Source of the DNA: Takakia lepidozioides
Lineage: Eukaryota; Streptophyta; Takakiopsida; Takakiales; Takakiaceae
Assembly: GCA_030704615.1 (NCBI GenBank)
Contig: CM060733.1
Span: 51,400,001 to 51,460,000 of the forward strand
DNA length: 60,000 nucleotides
Direction: 5' to 3'
The translations under genes and the position numbers were made by a program. Below, one piece after another: positions 21,842 to 33,800 of the stretch; within the stretch, counting starts at the first letter, position 1, and each line of letters begins with the position of its first letter. Under the pieces are notes generated by a model that was not told the DNA's origin, ran no database searches, and saw only the letters and a program-made list of their open reading frames with translations.

Positions 21842-23299
21842 TAGCCCGATTCTGAAATAGGCTGAATGATTGCTTTGCACCCACCCTTCCACCAAGGTCA
21901 ATCCATGGGTTCTTTTAGCAGATCATGATGTGACCGAACCAACGTCCGGGGAGAACCGGCAGCCAGTTACATGCTAGCCGACTGAATTCCAGAATTTCCG
22001 AATGAAATATGAAACCTCAGGAAATGGATCCGAGGGAAAAAATGGCCGAAGTGGAAATCAACCGGTGCCCTACTTTTAGGAAGGATATTTGCCTTTCCAT
22101 TTCATTACAGACAGGAAATCTGCCTTAGTTGGCAAGGCCTGGACGGATTCCGGCCCTTCTTATATTACAAAAAATGGAAATGGCCGTCGAAGTCCACCAC
22201 ATGGCAGAAATCCAACGTGCCAGGCCGGGTTACATCCAAGGAAGGGCGTTTAGGTGAAAAAATATTGAACTCAAAGAGGGCGGGCCCGCGGGCAAACCCT
22301 AGTAAGTCTGGACGTTGCTCTCGCAGCCCCAGCCCCACGCCTGCTTGCACTTGCTGCCTGCTATCACAGCTCACCTGTCCACGCGGGTTCAATTCTTGGC
22401 CTCCATGTGGTTTGAAGGCATTGACAGGTCCAACTTCTATAAGGATACAATGTTCTTCACGTGTTTGAATTGCTTAAAACTGGTTGTGATTATTTATTAT
22501 TATTATTATTTACTTATTGTTGTGCATTTGACACTTGTGTTGTCAACCGGTTGATATTTATAAGGGCCGGATTTATAGCTGAACACAAAATAAATCATTA
22601 GGAATATTACCGGTTGTAAAGAAATTATCTCGGAAATTGACCGGGTATAGTTACCACTAAGGGGCAGCAACCGACTGCCCAACCCACTTAGCCGATTGCT
22701 GCTGGGAATGAGCGGCTACTGGCTGGTTCAACTGAAATTATTTCCCGGACACTGGACCGACCTGTCTTAAGCGCACGCCCTTAGGGCGTACTTCTTGCCT
22801 TACATATCATAGTAGAGATAGTCTCAGCCGCTCTGTAGTACGTTACATACCTGCATATGATCTGTTGCACGGAGACCACACCGCCGCTAGATGTGACTAT
22901 GGCCCCTCATGGTTGGATATTAATTTTGGCCCTAGTCCTTTTGGTCCTTTTTTGGTATGCATGGCGATCGACAGGATTTCGGCAGGATTTGGTTTCGTGC
23001 AGTTTGAGACCTACGTTTCGGAAGAGCACTGTCCGAGTGGGATCCAGACTTCTCGTATAGTGTCCAAGGTGGTAATGCGCAGTAGAGACACCACTTTGGT
23101 CTGTCGTGAAGGGTCTGCAGGTACTGGAGCAGCAGCTGAATCTCCCGAATCGCTGGGCAGAGAGGCCTTCAATACTGTGATCTGCACAGCACCGAGTGCC
23201 CCAGTTGTCTACTTGACACAAGTGGCAAAGACTGCAAGGGGAATGTGCTCAGAAATTTTAGGTTATGAAAATATCGAGCACCGGCGGAGTTAGAGCGTC
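21842..23299. other. Unassigned, possible 5' region of the ankyrin relic
   Basis: Contains an (ATT)n stretch near 22490-22512 and small open frames at 22857-23293 that I cannot assign. No RNA gene, TIR or LTR boundary is clear. Part may be the former promoter and first exon of the ankyrin gene that follows. Confidence 0.3.
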
Positions 23300-25668
23300 T
23301 GCGGACGGTTGCAAATTTGATGAAGCCCCTCGAGGATCGAACTGGTATAAGGCCATAGAGCACACCCATTGTGCTGAGCTTATACAGTTCTTGCAGCTCT
23401 TGAAGCGCTGGTCTACACTTCGGGACAAGTTGAAGGACTGACTCCCCTAAACACGAGCTCGTGCAGCAGTTCGAAAACTTGGACTTGGACCTGATGAGCT
23501 CGGACTTGCTGCAAACTGCACTGGACATAGCGATTGGGGGAGGCTGCAAAGACAAGTTGAAGGACTCCCATGAAGAACTCTTCATGGGCGCTTAAGCTGA
23601 AGCAGCATTTGAAGGATTTGAAGGATATGTACTTGGATCTGTACTCGGACCCGCGGCAGCTGCTAAGACGAACAGGTTTGGGGGGGGGGGAATGTATTGC
23701 ACACAGCGGTGGTGGGACGCTGCATAGAGCTTGTCCAGGAAGTGCTACAAGTGTTTCGAGGCTCGCAGAACCATTCCGATGGTTATACCCGTGTTCATGG
23801 CAATGGCAATCCTAATGATATTACCATTCAGGACCTACTTGGGGCGGAGGATGGCTTGTGTCAAGAGACTACACTTGCGATGGCACTCGATGGAACTCGT
23901 AATTGGGAAACAAGACATTATCCAAGCTCTGAAGATTGCCACCACGGGATGTATACCTTCGGGGAAATGGGCAGTGAGTAGAGTATACCTTCCATCACCT
24001 ATGTTCATCGGAACTTCCAGAAGCTCACGTCGTACGAAAGGACATAATCGACGCATTCAAAAACGAGGGTGCTTCCCCTGTCTGTAAGCTTTTCGAATTG
24101 CAAGATGGCTTCGGCAGAACTCCATTGCCCATCGCCGTCAACTCCTCGTTGGGCATTGAAGGCAAGTCCTTCACCCATGACTTGAGACGTCTGTCCTATA
24201 TGACATTGGGAACATTGGGAACTATGAAGATATTTGTAGAGACTGTTCATGATAGCCAAGTGTAGGCCTGTTGCCTCATAGTTCCAATGTTGGGAACATT
24301 CGGAAAGCAGCCCTAGACTTGGCTATCATGAACAATCAGTGCAAATGTGTTGAGCTCCTTTGAGATTCATATTGGAAGCACTTCCGATCGAGAAGTTGGA
24401 TTGATCCAAAAAAGCCGATGATTCATTTGATGGAGTTTGGGAGTAAAGATTATATGGAAGAAGGGACATCTGCAGTTGGCTGCCATCACTGGACATCGGG
24501 ACATATTGAAGCTGCTACTGGAGGTATGTGTTATCATACTCGTACGTGTGACTCAATTCTTTGGATTTAGGGGGTCAATGGATATGGCTAGGTCAAATTT
24601 CGTTTTCATATTCATGTTGAGCGTGTTCACATGAAAAATGTTGGTTTGATAGGATAGAAGGGCACTTGATCGGGGTCCACGGGTTCTTGCATTGCACCTA
24701 CTTGCTGCAAGATGAAACGTTGAAAGGCGTACGACTATTGTTGGAGAGCAAAGAATTTGATCCATTCAAGGAAGATGAAGATGGTCACACTGCCCTCCAT
24801 TTTGCAGCCGCTGCCTTTTGGATGAATACAAATTTGCATTGCATCTTTGATTTCTCAAGTTTTTCGGAACTTCAATAAACACATAAAATAGGATAATTTT
24901 CTCATGAAAAGGAAACTGGCGGTGATTATAGTGGGAAGAAATGATGCATCAACGTCTTCTTGCAAGCAGGTCTCGACATCTCAAAACCCGACAAGAATAA
25001 CTTAACTCTGGATCTTGGAGCCTCAACTTTGTGGGAAGACCACGCTTGGTGGCTTGAGAAGGTCACTACTGTAGTTATGGAGAGAGAAGACTCCGGCCAA
25101 AGCCGGCGTAACTAAGAGCCACTCCGCCTTACGGCTACTGCCCCCTTTCGGGGGTGTGCCCTATTGTAGCTATGGATATTAATGTAATCTCACATCTGCC
25201 GCAAATGACATTTCAATAACAACAACATTAGTGGCAACGGCGTCTTATGTGGGCCCATTGACACCACCTCTTGGCTATGCTATCTATGGTGATACCGTAT
25301 CACTGGAATTCCAAAATCTCCTAGTGCAAATCTTCATATTTTGTGATAGTATGTCATTTTATCTCGCCATGGCATCCATGGTGTTTGCTATGATTCCATC
25401 ATTTTCACTCCATTACAAGGAGCTGAACCGGACTCGAATATATGTACGTTGCGCAGCATGTGTACTCTCAGCTTCTATCATGTTTATTTTAGTCGCTTTT
25501 TCAGCATCCTCCATTGCGGTTTTGGCGACAACATGGAATCATAAAGGTTTAAGATACTTACTGGTTACGATTGGAGGAGTCTTGTCTTTTGGGGTTTCTA
25601 TCGCATTAATCATCCGACTTCTCAGACTAATGTCCTATAGATGTCAGTGGGAAAGAAACACAAAATAG
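23300..25668 (+). pseudogene. Ankyrin-repeat/PGG membrane protein pseudogene (ACD6-like family)
   Basis: Ankyrin-type segments appear in changing frames: VLHTAVVGRCIELVQEVLQ (about 23700), ELQDGFGRTPLPIAVNSSLG (about 24097), KAALDLAIMNNQCKCVELL (about 24305), HLQLAAITGHRDILKLLLE (about 24470) with a GTATGT donor after it, and LLLESKEFDPFKEDEDGHTA (about 24735). WWLEKV (about 25050) precedes the PGG domain at 25231-25668: LVATASYVGPLTPPLGY followed by hydrophobic helices (FYLAMASMVFAMI, ASIMFILVAFSASSIAVLAT, VTIGGVLSFGVSIALII). Relatives are membrane-bound and linked to defence and salicylic-acid signalling. Stops and frameshifts lie between most repeats. The PGG open frame of 145 codons is intact on its own. 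Confidence 0.82.
24243..24334. repeat. Inverted repeat inside the ankyrin relic
   Basis: gttcatgatagccaagt is followed about 50 bases later by its exact reverse complement acttggctatcatgaac (17 bp). A weaker outer pair (gggaactatga and tcatagttcc) nests around the same place. It looks like a small inverted duplication of coding sequence. Confidence 0.8.
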
Positions 25669-25719
25669 AACGGGCTTTGCCAACGTTTTGAAAATCTTTC
25701 AAAGACATGAAAGAGCATC

Positions 25720-25803
25720 TTAGAGCATCTGGGGCTCCTTTACTGTCGGGGGCTCCTTTACCGTTGCCGTTGCATTTAGGGACCCCCGGTGGAGATGCTC
25801 TAA
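25720..25803. mobile_element. 84-bp MITE-like element with 11-bp perfect TIRs
   Basis: It begins TTAGAGCATCT and ends with the exact reverse complement AGATGCTCTAA. Inside are two direct copies of ggggctccttta and a C/G-rich middle. Ends like GAGCATCT are familiar from small plant inverted-repeat elements. No clear target duplication can be fixed, and it is very short, so it may be a remnant or solo hairpin. Confidence 0.6.
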
Positions 25804-26022
25804 TATTCTAGAGATGGGAATCGTGGTTACTACTCATACTTGGATTTGGCTTTTCTCGGTGATTCCCATGTGGGGGTCTCGGTGATTTTCGGCATTGGCT
25901 GGTCTCTTGTCTCTCTTGGGTTCGCCCTAGGAGTCTGTGGTGGCTCATTTCGGTTTTATTTTTTCTCCTTTAAATAAAATTTCTTGAGGGCATTTGTCCC
26001 CTCTTTGAAAAAAAAAAAAACT
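25804..26022 (+). mobile_element. L1-type LINE 3' end, 5'-truncated
   Basis: Ends with ggttttattttttctccttt, AATAAA, gagggcatttgtcccctctt and then a run of A at about 26010-26021. This wording (a TTATTTTTTCC-like block, AT-rich stretch, then GGGC/GGCCTC...GTCCC and A tail) recurs at 30300-30400, in reverse at 35983-36320, and at the window end. No coding part remains. Confidence 0.7.
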
Positions 26023-28610
26023 AAATTTGAACCAAAAGATTGGGAAGGGACTGTCAAATGGTGGAGATGGAGAAAGAGCGGTTTCAATTCTGTGATATGT
26101 AAGAGCACATCATTTTCGGTGACCATTTGATGCAATAATTGAGAAGCTCGTCCATGAATTACAAAACATGGCAGGGGTGCTCTCTACAGTGCAATCTGTA
26201 ATGGTCGATGGATAGAGTCTGGTCAAACACTTGGAGGAAAGTGAGAGTCTCCGCAATCCTCCTCGCTATCGACTTCAACTGCACATCTTCTACAATAAAC
26301 ATCATGAGTAGGTTTTTCTTGTACATTTGTGTGTGACTAAACTACATGACATAGCATGGATGCTCTCTCTCGTTGTCGCGCACCTCACTTCGGTAAGCTC
26401 CCCTTCAAGTCATAGTTACTCGCTTTGATGCGCGCGGCTAATTCTCAACCTGGCCGCCGGGCCAACTCGGAGCTTCGGCTGCTCACCGGGACATAACGGT
26501 CCCCCTTTCTTCCCCCAACAGACCCTCCACCAATTTGGGCCTAGTGGAAATTCCCTTTGGTAGATGGCAGTTCGGAATAGCTCCCCATTCCTTGGTCGCT
26601 TTCCGGTTCACTCGCTTACTCACTAGTTTTTGGTCACCAACGGGCTTGCACCGTTCTCGGGGTTACTACTCCCTATATATATATATTTCTGTGACTGTCC
26701 ACGGGGGTTTCACAAACAACCATGCCATTTTATGGCGAACCACCACGAAGACCCTCCATTCCCGGTGATGAGTCGCGGTGAGTCTTGGCCCATCCACCAC
26801 GGCCCCATTGGACCGTGGTGAGACTCCACACGATTCCCACCACAAGGTCTCCGCCCCACGGTGAGTCATATGTCATCCCCACTAAGTCCCACTAAGCTAC
26901 CACCACCCCTTGTGGAGCCACCCCCACCGCAACCCGGTGTACGGGGCTCCACCTAGTGAGTGCCTCCACCTCCTTGAGTGCCTGGGCACTCAAGGGTGCT
27001 TCAGCCCCCCGTACCCATTGCTGCCACCGCCCCCACCACAGGGGCAGCCCCTCTGCGTCCCGACCCCCTGCCCTCAAGGCAAAGGGCCGCGACACTCGTA
27101 CAATGTGGTAAACGAAGGACAGAGTCTGGTCAACCCTGGCTTGGAGGAAAGTGAGAGTCACCACAACCAGGCTGGTTAGCTTAAGTATATTCTGCAACAT
27201 AAATTCGTTGGTGTTGACGGAATGAGTCATAGAGAGTCCAGAGTAGCTCACAAAGGTGTTGTCAAAAGCTGTACTAGCACTCATGTATAAAGACTAAGGC
27301 AATCGGAAGCATGCAACGGTTCTCATGGCAATTCTTGGACCTAGGCCAATCAAAGAGCAAAGAACGGCTATGGCAGGACTTCTTGATTAGATCTTTCACA
27401 ATGGTGCAATCAACAGGACTGTTAGGTGAGACAATCTTCGTTTAACGTTTACAAGAGGGTTGAGGAGGGTTTCACTGAAGCTAGATGATCCAGTGGGTTA
27501 CATATATGACAATTCTATGAAAAAAGAGTGAAAAAACAGCAACTTCGGTGGATGTTTCTGATTTTATGAGAGAGGTTAGAGCCATGCAGTTAATTATCTG
27601 GCACCTGAAAGTAGCCCTAGTTTCACGGGTTTCCCCTGGTTTGTGAGAGATACCTAGAGCTTTGGTAGTTGTAGCCTGATCTATGTGTGGATGAATGGAG
27701 CGATGGCTGAGTTGTTGAGGTTTCCATAGAAAACTCCAAGATCACTTGACATAAGTGCGCAAGGGAGGCCGTTTGGATTGAGGTTGTTGGAACCCTCGTT
27801 GGCTGGAAATAGAAGTAGTTTCCCTCCTACCAAGATCCAGCACAATGGGTTCAATGTATGGGTCAAAAGACAGGTTGGGTTCAAACATGGCCCTCTGATG
27901 AAGTGGACCCACACTCAGGGGGCACTCAGGCTGGCTTCAAGGACCAACGGAAGGGTTCAACAAGAATTCTCCTAGCAGTGATGAGGATGTGAGGTCATTA
28001 TATTGCAAGGCGGGACAGCTGAAAGTGGCGCTGCACATTTGAAAGTAAGGAGACATTTGGGCAAGCTCCAGTTCTTATATTTGCAGAAGTTTAGCAAGAG
28101 GAAAGCCTAGCACAAGGAAATTAGGTGCAGAAGGGCTATTGCCAAGGGAGGGTGGACCAGGATTGTAGGATGTTCACAAACACAGTTCTTGATGATTACC
28201 ATATACAATCATCGCTTCTTGGTAGTTTGGAGTAGCTATAGTAACTTCAATGGTTGTATTTTATGGTTTAAGAAGGCGAGATGACAGCATTGTGCTTACT
28301 TTAAGTTAAGCCAATAACTGCTCCCATGTCTCTCAGATGTCGTGTTCCACCTGCGGAATATAATGACCACATAATGTAAAAACTAAAAATAGGTGTCCCG
28401 TATTCCCTGACTTTGTTCTTCAGATTTTGATCTCATGTCTTCCTTGAAATGCTTGCTCAAAACAGGCTTGTGAGTAGTATTACATGACTATCAATAATTG
28501 TAAAAAGAACAAAATCCTTGGTATGAGAAGCTGTTGAATTTAGGAGACATACGGAAATAAAAGGCATGTATACAACTTTTGTTTTGTCTTGGGGATGGTG
28601 GAAGGGGAGC
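26023..28610. other. Repeat-derived spacer with a split direct repeat
   Basis: At 26214-26255 and again at 27121-27162 the text agagtctggtcaa...cttggaggaaagtgagagt occurs, so a GC-rich block of about 860 bp lies between direct copies. The block has imperfect internal reiterations (ccacggtgagtc, accgtggtgagac). No gene is recognised in it or in 27300-28610. Confidence 0.45.
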
Positions 28611-30130
28611 CTTACCAATAATTCGAGAGGAAGGTCCATGTACCCTTGCGCGTAACTGACCGAGTCTGGCATGTCTCATCGTCTTTTGCCCCCAAGAAAC
28701 TGCCTCTACATCCAATTAGCTTTGTTAGTGTTGCTGAAAGAAGCATACATGCTGTTATATATATGAAAGAGATCAAGATATAGGTTGTTACTAACCAAGC
28801 TGGTCCTGGTGGAGCGCACTGGCTCTCGCATGGAAAGAGGGACTAATGCCTGCAGGTAAAATTGCACTTGAATCTCACAAAACCATTCTTGAGAAGAAAC
28901 CGAAAACATGAAGAGAACCAAAAGACTCCCAATTTACACTCCCAATCCAACACAATAGAAGCAGCTTACCCATGAGCTGTCGTCGACCATAAAAGAAAGT
29001 GTAGAACCTGGGCCTATGTAATTAAACGGTCTACCTTTTGAAGTTCCAAGAAAAGCTGTTTAAAACAATGGGAAAGTACTCTTTAATGTTTACAACAAAG
29101 GGCTCTGATCCGTGCAAAAGCTGAGATATTTTGACAGCCCACAATTCAGGCCCTTGAGGAGGGGGGGGGGGGATTAACCCCCTTTCATTTATGGGCCATG
29201 AGACCTACAGGACGAACAACGCCAATACAGACCACCACAAACAATCCACCCACGGGGGAGTGCAGTGGGTTTGAACCCCGAACCACCAAGGTGACACACT
29301 GTGCATTGCCAGCTGAGCTACCAGCCAATGTGCGTAGTTGAGTAATGGCTCCTCTTTGGTCAATATAGACATCGTCATCCATAATCAATTGAAAAACTCA
29401 AGATAACCATTTTATTCCATAGTGACCTTTTCCATCAACAACCAAGGGCTTGAAAGTACAACAGGATCAAAACACTGATTGAGTTTCAATCAATTATGTC
29501 CAAATTTTATGAAAATAGCCTATTGAGAGAGAGCTCTATCTTCACACTATACTGCGGGGTAACAAAAAAACAGTCCGGGTATTTACAACGGAGGTCTTCA
29601 AGATTTGTTGCACGTTGGTGTTGTCGTGGTCTTTGGTCATGGCAGTGTTGTTCTTACTTTCGTCCCAGGACGTACTCCCCGTCTTGCCTGATCCTTTTGC
29701 GAGATTTGAAGTACAAGCGAGAATTTTCTCTATGACAGAAATGAGGTCCCATTTCTTGGAGGGTTCCCACGAATCTTGTGCCAGAGGATCTCGGTTTGTA
29801 AATATTATAATGGACGGTACATCAGTTAGCTGCAAAAGAAGTCATGTCAAATCGTTTTCACTCGGCAGCAATTTCCCCTTATACCCTTCGTCTGAGTCTG
29901 AATCTGCTCGATACAAATAGACAGAGACACAATGTGACAGGACGTTTTACAGCAAGAACGTTACAGAACGGAGGAGTGAGAATAAAAAGAATAAGAATGA
30001 AGAGGCAAACCTCATAGGCATTCAAAAGATCATGATCCGCGAGAACTTCATAAATGCATACCCTATTACCAAATTTCTTTGCTAGCTGCAGCAACAACCC
30101 ATCATCAGTCCCGATCCACGGCAAGCAGGA
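28611..30130 (-). pseudogene. Unrecognised minus-strand exons, probably a disrupted host gene
   Basis: Several minus-strand stretches look like exons. About 30008-30115 reads DDGLLLQLAKKFGNRVCIYE and VLADHDLLNAYE. 29832 down to about 29580, after a CTTTTGCAG acceptor, reads LTDVPSIIIFTNRDPL and DSWEPSKKWDLISVIEKILA. 28797-28855 reads ALVPLSMREPVRSTRTSL. 28611-28712 ends in SSRIIG before a GTAAGG donor. I cannot name the family; the first two join plausibly (NAYE to LTDVPSIIIF) and faintly recall a thioredoxin-like fold, which is a guess. A SINE sits among the exons at 29131-29336. Whether it is transcribed is unknown. Confidence 0.35.
29131..29336 (-). mobile_element. tRNA-derived SINE, reverse copy
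   Basis: On the minus strand it carries the same head as the copy at 3003: a TAGCTCAGCTGG A box (plus-strand position about 29310-29321), a GGTTCAAACCC B box (about 29268-29278), then ctgtaggtctcatggcccat and aatgaaagggggttaat...cctcaagggcctgaattg. The tail after gggctgtc is missing, so it is 3'-truncated. A run of G/C near 29161-29172 replaces the ccccccc part. The two copies differ at many positions, so the family is not very young. Confidence 0.85.
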
Positions 30131-30249
30131 ATGTAGCATGGCAGCCAGCCAGGTGGTTCCATGTAAACAACAGTTGACAGCATCATCCTACAGCAAATCC
30201 TGTTGGGCATATCATGCAATCATTGCATTCAACAAGACAACATTTCGTT

Positions 30250-30400
30250 GCTCCAACTAGTTTGTAAGGGTTACGAGGAAGTTTCCCCACAGTTAGCCGT
30301 CACGGCCTTGACAGTGGTTATTTTTTCCACTATTGTGACTATTTATTTTATTTCATTTTATTAAAAGGGCCTCCGTCCCTTTAAAAAAAAAAAAAAAAAA
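30250..30400 (+). mobile_element. L1-type LINE 3' end
   Basis: Contains ggttattttttccactattg, then ATTAAA, gggcctccgtccctttaaaa and a long A run at about 30383-30401. It matches the 3' modules listed for 25804, 35983 and the window end. Heavily 5'-truncated. Confidence 0.72.
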
Positions 30401-30477
30401 ACCCCTTAGTCTATACCCATGCTTACCACCCGACCGTAATCGAGGCTAGGTACTACCTCCCAAGAGAAATACAATGA

Positions 30478-30802
30478 CAATCCGCAAGTCAGAAAAGCCA
30501 CTTGTAGCACCGAGCCTGAGGTTCACTTCTACAAGTGCACGGGTGATGCCCCTTTATCTCCTGGCTGGAGGCTGCTTTGTAATCTTCCTCGCAGTGAAGT
30601 AAATTTGCCTTCACTTATGCCCAAAAAAAAAAAAAAAAACTGCTTATGTGCAGTGTTATAAAGGCAAGGACCTCGGATTGAGGGCATGCTCTTATTCCAA
30701 GTGGGTGTGGTGACGAAGATGCTTCCAGTCAAGTGAGTTGTTTACATGAGGTCTGTGATGCTCGCTTGCAAGACGGATGTCGCCATTCTGACTTGCGGAT
30801 TG
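30478..30802. repeat. Inverted-repeat-bounded segment
   Basis: caatccgcaagtcagaa at 30478-30494 is matched exactly by its reverse complement ttctgacttgcggattg at 30786-30802. Inside are a small hairpin (cacttgtag...ctacaagtg) and another A run (about 30628-30643) preceded by gccttcacttatgccc, probably a further retroelement tail. It may be a foldback element with a later insertion, or coincidence of nested repeats. Confidence 0.55.
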
Positions 30803-33800
30803 GCACTGTGTTTCTCATTGGTGGTAGTAGGGATTACGGTCAGCTGATGGCAAGTATGTGTGTACACTAGAGGGGGTTTTACTGTCGTTGGTAGGGAAGT
30901 AGCATAAGGTGGAAAAATACATCCGGGGGTTGAAAACAACGGATGTGAAGAGGGTCTTGGGAAATGAGTCTATGTCCACAGCATGGACATAGACATCAAA
31001 ACACTTCACCTGCCTTTAACTACTCTGTCATGATGTGTTGGCTACTAGGCCCTATGAAGCAGGAGCTGAAGATGGCATAAGAACAGAGGAAGTCGCATCG
31101 TCCCCTGGCCATGTTGGTTTTTAGTTGCGCTTGCGTTACAATGTCCACTATTTCAAAGGCAATTCAAGCTTGATCTCCAGGACGTGAACAACCTTGCACT
31201 TTGTAGGCAATCATAATCAGGTGTATTAGAGGTGTTCACCATCCTGCATCAAGGTATGGGCAAGCATACTAATAGGTCTCTGGTAGGACCACATAACATG
31301 TCTACCAGCCTTGTAACATAGCAGATGTTGTGACCCCTATAGATGCATATAATGGTACAATTTTATTTTCAGCTCGTTTGTGATCTCAGGGCAGGCAGTT
31401 TCGGCATTGTACTGCCCAAAGGGGGTAGCTTGTTAGTTATTTGGGAATCGTTGGTAAAGCACTTAGGAACTTAGTCAATGTCTGAGACAACCATAGAGAA
31501 GAGCTCTGGCGTCAAGATGACCATATGAAGATGCATTGACAGCGGATTAGGCTGCCAATTCAGTACCAGTAACGGCAAGGTGAATCTGTTCGAATAATAT
31601 GAGACGACTGTTTGAATACATGACTGTGATCTATCTGTTCTCCCGTCTTTCAAGTCCAGTAGGAACACACGGCGAAGAGGCTTGACAATTGGAAAAAACA
31701 ACCTGTACAGCGATGAAATATCGCGACAAAACAAGTGCTGCATCGGAGCAAACGGCGGGTTAAGGAGCTTCCCGGCAAAGTTTTGAACTCCCCAGCGATG
31801 CAAAGTCAGTAAGAGAGGACCCCAAAAGATTTGTGACCAAGTGGTAGGGCCAAAGACCCCCTGGGGCATCATTAGTATTTTATTTGTAAGGAAGCGGCAG
31901 ACTTCCCGTATAGCGAAACCACGGAAACCGGCGCATGGATTATCTTTTCATCCCCGATCACCCTGAGAATTTGCGGGCAGCTACGAGGTGTCTAATTATA
32001 ATTTGTCACCAAGTTTGGTGATTTATGGAAAGGACTAGAGACGGCATCAAATTATCAAGCCGTAGGCACTCATGAAGGCCGATTAATTGGGTTTCTATCT
32101 CATCCAATGGATGAAAAAGGAGAATTTCGCCCTGGAGACTGGATGGATGAAAAGACAACATAGTGCCAACTAACCATCCAATGGATGGATGAAAAAGAAC
32201 ATTTATCATTTACTCCAAGATTTTCCATCCAAACTATTAGTTTATTTCATTCTATTGTTTTTAAATGATAAACCCCTCTAGGAAATAGTAGTTGAAGACT
32301 ATTCTTCACTAGTTTAAGAGGCCCACAAATAGTATAAAATAAGATCAAGCTCCTCTTGTTTATTCATCTAGGTTCATTTCTTGTTTTGCCTCTTGCTTGT
32401 GTAGTTTAGTTTGCTAGTTTCAAGAGCTTGAGGGAACTAGATCCTAGGGAGTTTGAGCTTGAAGCTCCCTAGTAGTAGAAAGCATGTGGAGAGCTTAGGG
32501 AGAGACCAAGCTCAAGGCCTTGAGGCACTTTGTAGGAGAAGTAGATGGAACACTCCACGAGGGATGAGACTTGAGGACGAGTAGGCTGGAGGAGGACCAA
32601 GTTGTGGAGCACCCAGGAGGGCCCCTTGAGTACCATTCTACCCAAGCACATAGAGCATCTCGAGCTCCATCGCCTGTTTGAGAGGATGATTCACCATCCT
32701 TCCCTATATTTGAATGAAATCATTGCATGTTCTTGTCAATTTATCCCAAGTGTGAAGCTTGTGGCATTTGTTTCTATGAAAAAAAAACTAACCCTCTGAG
32801 CAAAGAGGAGAATTTGAATTTATTGATTGAAGTGTATGTTGGAAACACAGGGGGAGGAGCCCACAGAGTTAGGGCCCTTGAGAGGAATCTAACCCATTTG
32901 CTTTCATGAGAGAGAGGGTAGAATTCCATTTTCAGTTTTAAGGTGACGGTATTTTTGCTTGAGACGGCAAGCTATTGCCAAAATTTCTATTTTGTTGTGT
33001 TCAAGTGCAAGTGATAAAGCCCCAGGCCATGGAGACCAAGCTAACCACCTATAGGAGAGGTTAAGCTACTCTAAAGGGGCTGCCCAAATATGCAGTACCC
33101 CATAGCTAAAACTAAGGCGCCTAAGGCGTCTATAGCCAAAAGGTCAATCTTTGTGGTTGCCTAGAATCGCCATCTGAGGGCGCATCCACTATGGGAGGCG
33201 CGGACCCCGCCAATGAAGGGAGTTGACAAAGTACTACAGGCGGTACACTACGTGGCAGCCATAGCCGGACCCGCGCGGCAAGAACGGACAAAGCTGCTTT
33301 TACCCAGCGGACCCGCCCGGGCGGCGGGCTAGTAACGCTGCACCATGTGGCATGGGCCACGGGGTTTTTGTTTTAATAACCGCTGGATATTGCGATGGAC
33401 CACTGCTGGTCCTTGGCCCGGGTATTTTAAGGGGGGTGTTCTTACTTAAATCTGTTTTTTTGTGCACTGTTCATCCTTCCCCTTTAGCATGTGAGTAAGG
33501 GGGTATCTTGGCTTAGGATAAAAGAATGGTTGGTACCATTAGAGAGGCCTGATCGAGGCCATCAAACTGATTGAGAGAGTATGGCTTGCGGGTGTTTTGC
33601 CAAGGGCAGAGAAAGATAGCCCAGAGACAGGGAGGAAATGATCCTTGGTGGGGGGTTTCAATAGGTAAAAGATGACAAGTTTTAAATTCGTTCTAGGCTG
33701 GCTGCTCACATAGATTAAGCAGATTATATAGAAAGTAGGGGGAAGAGGTCCCGGGAATGGACCCTAGGACCCATTGGAGTTTTAGCCATTGTTTATGCAC

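Noticed and set aside
22865-23293. Open frame with GFGFVQFE, resembling an RRM RNP1 motif
   Set aside because: Only this octamer fits; there is no RNP2 or RRM spacing and the rest has no family character.
29542-29920. Plus-strand frame with a hydrophobic stretch (VVLSWSLVMAVLFLLSS-like)
   Set aside because: The minus strand has a better exon with a CTTTTGCAG acceptor and continuous sensible sequence, so the plus frame is its shadow.
32000-32900. Solo LTR
   Set aside because: A TATA-like site and repeated ggatggatgaaaa are present, but no TG...CA ends or target duplication could be fixed, so it is only mentioned as a possibility.
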